Source of the DNA: Roseiarcus sp036502965
GTDB lineage: Bacteria > Pseudomonadota > Alphaproteobacteria > Rhizobiales > Beijerinckiaceae
Length of the DNA: 11,012 nucleotides
Direction of reading: 5' to 3'
NCBI GenBank assembly: GCA_036502965.1
Contig: DASXXT010000016.1
Span: 1-11,012 of the forward strand
This document shows positions 7,097 through 11,012 of this stretch, one piece after another; positions within the stretch are counted from its first letter, which is position 1, and each line of letters opens with the position of its first letter. The notes beneath the pieces are model-generated. The model saw only the letters and a program-made list of their open reading frames with translations, did no database searches and had not been told where the DNA came from. The translations under genes were made by a program, and so were the position numbers.

Positions 7097-8095
7097 TCAT
7101 TTCGGGCGCAGGCCGAGGCCAATACCCTTGTTCACGAACTGCAGCGTATAGGCCTTCTTGTAGTCGAGGTCGCCCTTCTCAACCCCCGCCTTGACCATAG
7201 CTTCGTAAAAATTCTTGATCCGCGCATCGGTCATGGCGCCGATGCCGAGCTTCCACGTGTCGCCCGAATCGACCAAGCCATATTCCTTGATTTTGCCGAT
7301 CGAGAAGACGATCTGCTCATCCGTCATGTCTGGATTGTCCTTCTTGATCCGCGCGTTTGCTTTCGAATTGTCGCCGTAAAGATAGTTGTACCAGCCAATC
7401 GCCGAAGCGTCGACGAACCGCTGAACGACGTCGGGATAATTCGCCACCAGATCGGCACGAGTCTCGATGGTCGTCGCATATGTCCCGTAGCCATTTTCGG
7501 CAAGGAGGAAGATGTTTGGCTTGAAATGTCCCTCGCGCTCGACCGCGAACGGCTCGGAGGTGACATAGCCTTGCTGAATCGAATGGGAATCTGCAATGAA
7601 AGGCCCAGGGTTGAATGTATAGGGCTTAACGACTTCTTCCTTGAAGCCAAAAGCCGACCTCATCCACTGGTAGAAAGTAACGAGCCCCTCCTTCCCGATG
7701 AACGCCGTCGTCGCGTTCGGCAGGTCCGTCCATTTGTCGAGTCCGACCCCCGGGTGGGACATTACAATTTGTGGATCTTTTTGGAAATCGCCGGCGACCA
7801 CCACGATCGGTACGTCGCGCGCGACGGCGTCGAAGGCCAACAAAAGATTGCCGCCCATGTAGAAATCCAATCTTCCGGCCGCCAGGAGAAGCTCGTTGTT
7901 GGCCTGAGGCCCTCCCTGGACGATCGTGACGTCGAGCCCGTATTTGGCGTAAGTGCCGTCGGCGACCGCCTGATAGTATCCCCCGTGCTCCGCCTCTGCG
8001 AGCCAGTTGGTCCCGAATGAGACCTTGTCAGCGGCCAGCGTCGGCGAGGCGGCGAAGCAAACTCCAAAGGACAGAACTGCGCCAAGGAATTTCAT
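7097..8095 (-). CDS. ABC transporter substrate-binding protein, NMT1/THI5-like
   Basis: This secreted periplasmic solute-binding protein of 332 residues delivers a small organic ligand to an ABC importer. Residues 1-21 form a Sec signal peptide (MKFLG start, hydrophobic core, TLA cleavage site before ADK). The mature part opens with VSFGTNWLAEAEHGGYYQA at 25-43 and continues with YAKYGLDVTIVQGGPQANN, the hallmark of the NMT1/ThiY/SsuA/TauA-like fold. Family members bind thiamine pyrimidines, riboflavin-like or pyrimidine compounds, sulfonates and others; the ligand here is unknown. AGGAG lies 7 bases before ATG 8095, so this is a well-translated first gene. It leads the operon with the amidohydrolase and FAD oxidase. 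No permease or ATPase gene follows, which is unusual and means the membrane parts must be encoded elsewhere or are lost. Confidence 0.93.
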   Translation of the reverse strand: MKFLGAVLSFGVCFAASPTLAADKVSFGTNWLAEAEHGGYYQAVADGTYAKYGLDVTIVQGGPQANNELLLAAGRLDFYMGGNLLLAFDAVARDVPIVVVAGDFQKDPQIVMSHPGVGLDKWTDLPNATTAFIGKEGLVTFYQWMRSAFGFKEEVVKPYTFNPGPFIADSHSIQQGYVTSEPFAVEREGHFKPNIFLLAENGYGTYATTIETRADLVANYPDVVQRFVDASAIGWYNYLYGDNSKANARIKKDNPDMTDEQIVFSIGKIKEYGLVDSGDTWKLGIGAMTDARIKNFYEAMVKAGVEKGDLDYKKAYTLQFVNKGIGLGLRPK

Positions 8096-8205
8096 TCTTT
8101 GCTCCTACTGACGTGCCGTATCGACGCTTGCAACGCAGGCGCCATTACGATGCTGGTCGAGGCGGGCGAGGCGTCCGCCAGTCAGCGTCTTGGAGACTTT
8201 AGCAG
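8096..8205. promoter_or_regulatory. Divergent control region between binding protein and RidA-family genes
   Basis: These 110 bases lie between two divergent starts and should hold promoters of both arms of the cluster. A ribosome site AGGAG (minus strand, about 8102-8106) serves the binding protein, and a weaker GGAG about 11 bases before ATG 8206 serves the RidA-family gene. An imperfect dyad GCTTGC-AAC-GCAGGC (one mismatch) and a CTGAC/GTCAG pair near the two ends are the only symmetric elements I can pick out. Neither is strong enough to call an operator. Confidence 0.5.
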
Positions 8206-8592
8206 ATGCGCAGATTGAACTCGAACACGATCCACCCGCCCTTCGCAAACTACGCGCACGGCATTGAGGTCCTGGCGGGGGCGCGAATGGTCTTTTGTTC
8301 CGGCCAATTGGGCATCGGTCGAGACGGGATCGTTCCCGATGAGGTGGAAGGTCAAGCGCGACTGTGCTTTCGCGCCATTGTCGCAATCCTCAGTGAAGCA
8401 TCGATGTCGCTCGCCGACCTCGTTCGCCTGAACGCCTATGTCACTTCAGCTCAATTTTTGGGCGGCTACATGAATGTGCGTGACGAATTTGTGAGCAATC
8501 CACCCCCGGCCTCGACTTTGATGATCGTCCAAGGTTTTGCTCGGCCCGAATTCAAGGTCGAGGTCGAGGCCGTCGCCGCGCGTGCGCCTTGA
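8206..8592 (+). CDS. RidA/YjgF/YER057c/UK114-family protein
   Basis: This small protein (128 aa) has the normal length of this trimeric family. Canonical RidA hydrolyses reactive enamine/imine intermediates such as 2-aminoacrylate. Family features include the opening NSNTIHPPFANYAHG, VFCSGQLGIGRDG at 29-41, DLVRLNAYVTS at 71-81, NVRDEF at 90-95, PPASTLMIV at 100-108 and the closing KVEVEAVAAR. Aligning the end with E. coli RidA/TdcF puts Thr104 (or Ser103) where the catalytic/carboxylate-binding Arg105 stands. The protein therefore belongs to a subfamily lacking that arginine and probably does not perform the RidA imine reaction. Members of such subfamilies are often embedded in catabolic clusters for pyrimidines and amines. 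It is 16 bases upstream of the creatininase-family gene and surely co-transcribed with it. Confidence 0.92.
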   Translation: MRRLNSNTIHPPFANYAHGIEVLAGARMVFCSGQLGIGRDGIVPDEVEGQARLCFRAIVAILSEASMSLADLVRLNAYVTSAQFLGGYMNVRDEFVSNPPPASTLMIVQGFARPEFKVEVEAVAARAP

Positions 8593-8598
8593 ACATCA

Positions 8599-8603
8599 GG
8601 AGA
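8599..8603 (+). promoter_or_regulatory. Ribosome-binding site of the creatininase-family gene
   Basis: AGGAG ends six bases before ATG 8609. It decides the start over codons further upstream in the same open frame, which would overlap the RidA-family gene. Confidence 0.75.
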
Positions 8604-8608
8604 TCCGT

Positions 8609-9442
8609 ATGCTGCCAACCAAATTTTGGGCCGAACTGAGCTGGCGCGATTTCGCTCACGCCGACATGAGCAAAGTTGTCGCGGTTCTGCCGGTGGCTGC
8701 GATCGAGCAGCATGGGCCGCATCTGCCCGTCGGGGTCGACATGTTCATCAACGAGGGTTATTTCGCAAGAGCGGTGAAGCGCATACCTGACGACATACCG
8801 GTGTTGATCCTGCCCATCCAGGCGATCGGCAAGTCCAACGAGCACATCGAATATCCCGGTACTCTGACACTCTCAAACGAGACCCTCTTTCAGGCGTGGA
8901 CTGAAATCGGCGAAAGCGTCGCGCGCACCGGATGCCGCAAACTCATCTTCATGAATTCTCACGGCGGAAACGTTCCAGTCATCGACTCGGTCGTGAGGGA
9001 GCTGCGCGTGCGCTGCCGCATGCTCGCGGTCCACGCGGCCTGGCATCGACTTGGCTATCCGGCGGACTTGTTTTCGGCTCAGGAGCGCGCGCATGGCATC
9101 CATGGCGGCGAAGCGGAGACCTCGCTGATGCTCGCCTTCAAGCCGAAGACCGTGCGCATGAGCGAAGCTCAGAACTTCGTCAGCTCGGCGATCGCAATCG
9201 AGCAGGAGTTTCGCCAGCTTCGGGTCACCCAACCCGTCGGCTTCGGCTGGATGGCGAGCGATCTGCACCCGCTGGGCACGGCGGGCGACGCTTCCAAGGC
9301 GACGGCCGAGAAGGGCGAAGCCTGCGCCGACAACGCGGCGGACGCTTTTCTCGATCTCTTGCGCGACGTGCTCGCTTTCGATCTCGCGCGCCTCCAGCCG
9401 GGGCCGCTTGCCGGCTCTAAAGGCGGCCTCAACGAGACTTGA
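8609..9442 (+). CDS. Creatininase-family amidohydrolase
   Basis: This metal-dependent hydrolase (277 aa, typical length ~240-280) belongs to the creatininase superfamily. Its members open creatinine, cleave formamidopyrimidines (ArfB) or trim peptides (MftE). Expected metal ligands are visible: IEQHGPHLPVGVD with Glu33, His35 and Asp44; NSHGGN with His118; and HGGEAETS with Glu170. The substrate-loop sequence KSNEHIEYPGTLTLS at 75-89 also fits the family. The actual amide or ring substrate cannot be deduced. The start at 8609 is chosen because AGGAG lies 6 bases upstream and residues from there match the family N-terminus; the frame is open further upstream, overlapping the RidA gene. The 3' end overlaps the convergent allophanate hydrolase gene by 14 bases. 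Confidence 0.92.
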   Translation: MLPTKFWAELSWRDFAHADMSKVVAVLPVAAIEQHGPHLPVGVDMFINEGYFARAVKRIPDDIPVLILPIQAIGKSNEHIEYPGTLTLSNETLFQAWTEIGESVARTGCRKLIFMNSHGGNVPVIDSVVRELRVRCRMLAVHAAWHRLGYPADLFSAQERAHGIHGGEAETSLMLAFKPKTVRMSEAQNFVSSAIAIEQEFRQLRVTQPVGFGWMASDLHPLGTAGDASKATAEKGEACADNAADAFLDLLRDVLAFDLARLQPGPLAGSKGGLNET

Positions 9443-11012
9443 GATAGGCGCGCCAGCCGCCGAAGCGAGAGATGTCCTCCGCCGTCTTGACCGCCTCGGC
9501 CTCGACCAGAAAGCCCTTCACCGAGCCGCCGTCCTTGAGCCGGAGCGTGCCTATTCCGAGCGGCGGAGGAATCTTGGCGACGAAGGCGCCGAAGCCTGCG
9601 CGGTCGAGCGTCCACACCTCAGCCTTGATGGCGGCGCCGGCGCCATCGCCGACCCGCAATAGTCCCGGTTTGGAGGGATTTGAACCGGTCAGCGCGAAGA
9701 GGCGGTAATCCGCCGTTGTCTCGACTTCACGCGAGAAGGCCGCGCCGAGTTCGACGAGTTCGCGATTGAGCGGCAGGCCCGAGAGATGCGCGCCGACGAC
9801 TGCAATCTCGATCTGGTCGCTTGGGGGTCGCGATTTCGCTTGCGGCGGCGGAGTAGTGGAGGCGCCGAAATGGGCCTCAATCGCAGCTGCGACGCCAGCG
9901 ATGAGGCCGTCGGCGCCGGCGGGCGCAATCAGGGTCACGCTCGCTGGCAGCCCGTCGCTCCGAATGGTCGACGGAACGGCGATCGCGCAAAGGTCGAGCA
10001 GGTTGACGAAATTGGTGTAGGTCCCGAGCCGGGAATTGAGGCGGATCGGATCGGCCTCGACTTCTGCGATCGTGTAGGGGCGGGGCGCCGTCGGAACCAG
10101 CATCGCGTCGAATTCCGACCAGACGCGGCTCGTCCTCCGCTTTTGATCGGCGAGCCGGTAGAACGCCTCGAAAGCCGCGACAGCATCGAACTTGCGCGCG
10201 CCCTCAATAATCGAGCGCGTGACGGGATGCAGAGCCTCAGGATTGCTCTCGATCAGCGACTTCACCGCGGCGTAGCGCTCAGCCACCCATGGACCTTCAT
10301 AAAGCGCTCGGGCGACCTCGGCGAACGGCTCGAAGTCGAAAGCGACAATGCGGGCGCCAAGCGATTCCGCGATCTCGATGTCGCGAGAGAAAGCATCGGC
10401 CGCGTCGGCGTCGTCGAAGAACTGCCGCTGGTCCAAGCGGGGCGTGCCCAGCCGAATTCCACTTGGGAAGGCTGACAGCGCCGCTTGAGGAAACCGACGG
10501 CAGTAGGAGTCCTGCTCGTCGAAACCGCACGTCGCCTGAAACACCATGAACGCGTCGGCGACCTCGCGCGCAAAGATTGAGACCGTGTCGAGCGTTCGGC
10601 AGGCCGGGACTACGCCCGACGTGGAGAGAGCGCCGAGGGAGGGCTTCAAGCCCACGATTCCATTGAACGCCGCGGGCACGCGACCTGAGCCGGCCGTGTC
10701 GGTGCCAAGCGAAAACGGGACGAGGCCGGCGCCGACCGCCGTCGCCGAGCCGGAGCTGGATCCCCCGGGAATGAGATCCGCACGCAACGCGTTGCGTGGA
10801 ACGCCATAGGGCGAGCGGACGCCGACGAGACCGGTTGCAAACTGATCGAGGTTTGTCTTGCCGATGACAATCGCGCCCGCGTCTTCAAGTCGCTCCACGA
10901 CGAAAGCCGATTTCACCGGACGATGGGCGAAGGCCGGACAGGCCGCGGTCGTGGGCAAGCCTGCGACATCGATATTGTCTTTGACGACAAACGGAACGCC
11001 ATAGAGAGGCTT
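9429..11012 (-). CDS. atzF: Allophanate hydrolase, AtzF type (5' end outside window)
   Basis: The enzyme hydrolyses allophanate (urea-1-carboxylate) to ammonia and CO2, the last step of urea-carboxylase, cyanurate/biuret and related nitrogen pathways. The visible 527 residues are the bulk of a ~600 aa protein; roughly the first 70 are beyond the right edge. The amidase-signature domain shows the full catalytic triad. Counting from the first visible residue, these are Lys11 in VVKDNID, the cis-Ser85 in GGSSSGSATA and the nucleophile Ser109 in TDTAGSGRVP. The C-terminal AtzF domain (about 400-527), starting IEIAVVGAHLSGLPLN and ending in GGWRAYLKSR, is intact. That separates it from plain amidases or GatA-like AtzE. 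The stop lies inside the convergent creatininase-family gene. No urea carboxylase or AtzE/AtzG partner is visible within the window. Confidence 0.93.
   Translation of the reverse strand, partial: KPLYGVPFVVKDNIDVAGLPTTAACPAFAHRPVKSAFVVERLEDAGAIVIGKTNLDQFATGLVGVRSPYGVPRNALRADLIPGGSSSGSATAVGAGLVPFSLGTDTAGSGRVPAAFNGIVGLKPSLGALSTSGVVPACRTLDTVSIFAREVADAFMVFQATCGFDEQDSYCRRFPQAALSAFPSGIRLGTPRLDQRQFFDDADAADAFSRDIEIAESLGARIVAFDFEPFAEVARALYEGPWVAERYAAVKSLIESNPEALHPVTRSIIEGARKFDAVAAFEAFYRLADQKRRTSRVWSEFDAMLVPTAPRPYTIAEVEADPIRLNSRLGTYTNFVNLLDLCAIAVPSTIRSDGLPASVTLIAPAGADGLIAGVAAAIEAHFGASTTPPPQAKSRPPSDQIEIAVVGAHLSGLPLNRELVELGAAFSREVETTADYRLFALTGSNPSKPGLLRVGDGAGAAIKAEVWTLDRAGFGAFVAKIPPPLGIGTLRLKDGGSVKGFLVEAEAVKTAEDISRFGGWRAYLKSR

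Noticed and set aside
7090..7122. TTG 7122 or ATG 7089 as start of the amidohydrolase
   Set aside because: Neither has a ribosome site, and the added residues do not resemble the family N-terminus; ATG 7023 has AGGGGGAG upstream. The longer forms cannot be fully excluded.
7055..8020. Plus-strand open frame of 321 codons over the binding-protein gene
   Set aside because: The minus strand encodes a signal peptide and NMT1-like motifs; this frame is the antisense shadow.

Overview
The window comes from a GC-rich bacterial chromosome. Codons end strongly in G or C, and the proteins (a DmdC-type acyl-CoA dehydrogenase, a two-domain Sua5, an NMT1-like binding protein, an AtzF-type allophanate hydrolase) look most like those of an alphaproteobacterium, probably of the Rhizobiales (Hyphomicrobiales). 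This assignment is inferred from protein style; no rRNA or other marker is present.

Left part (1-3730): an acyl-CoA dehydrogenase on the minus strand is cut by the left window edge. It is divergent from a plus-strand Sua5-type threonylcarbamoyl-AMP synthase (tRNA t6A synthesis), which is followed by a LysR-family regulator. Apart from the regulator, these look like ordinary housekeeping or catabolic genes.

Middle (3731-4273): this stretch holds no intact gene. It contains the decayed remains of a minus-strand NAD(P)H:quinone oxidoreductase of the flavodoxin-like family. The nucleotide-binding head is missing and two opposite frameshifts interrupt the rest.

Right part (4274-11012): this appears to be an accessory nitrogen-compound catabolic cluster. 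On the minus strand, transcribed in this order, lie a periplasmic NMT1/THI5-like ABC substrate-binding protein, a cytosine-deaminase-like amidohydrolase and an FAD-linked oxidase, tightly packed and probably one operon. Divergent from them, across a 110-bp intergenic region, are a RidA/YjgF-family protein and a creatininase-family amidohydrolase. An AtzF-type allophanate hydrolase faces the creatininase-family gene tail to tail with a 14-bp overlap and is cut by the right edge. Together these suggest uptake of a small N-heterocyclic or amide compound, oxidation and hydrolytic ring opening or deamination, and final release of ammonia and CO2 from allophanate. The substrate cannot be read from the sequence. 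No permease, ABC ATPase, urea carboxylase or AtzE/AtzG homologue lies inside the window.

There are no rRNA or tRNA genes, CRISPR arrays, insertion sequences or phage genes that I can recognise.
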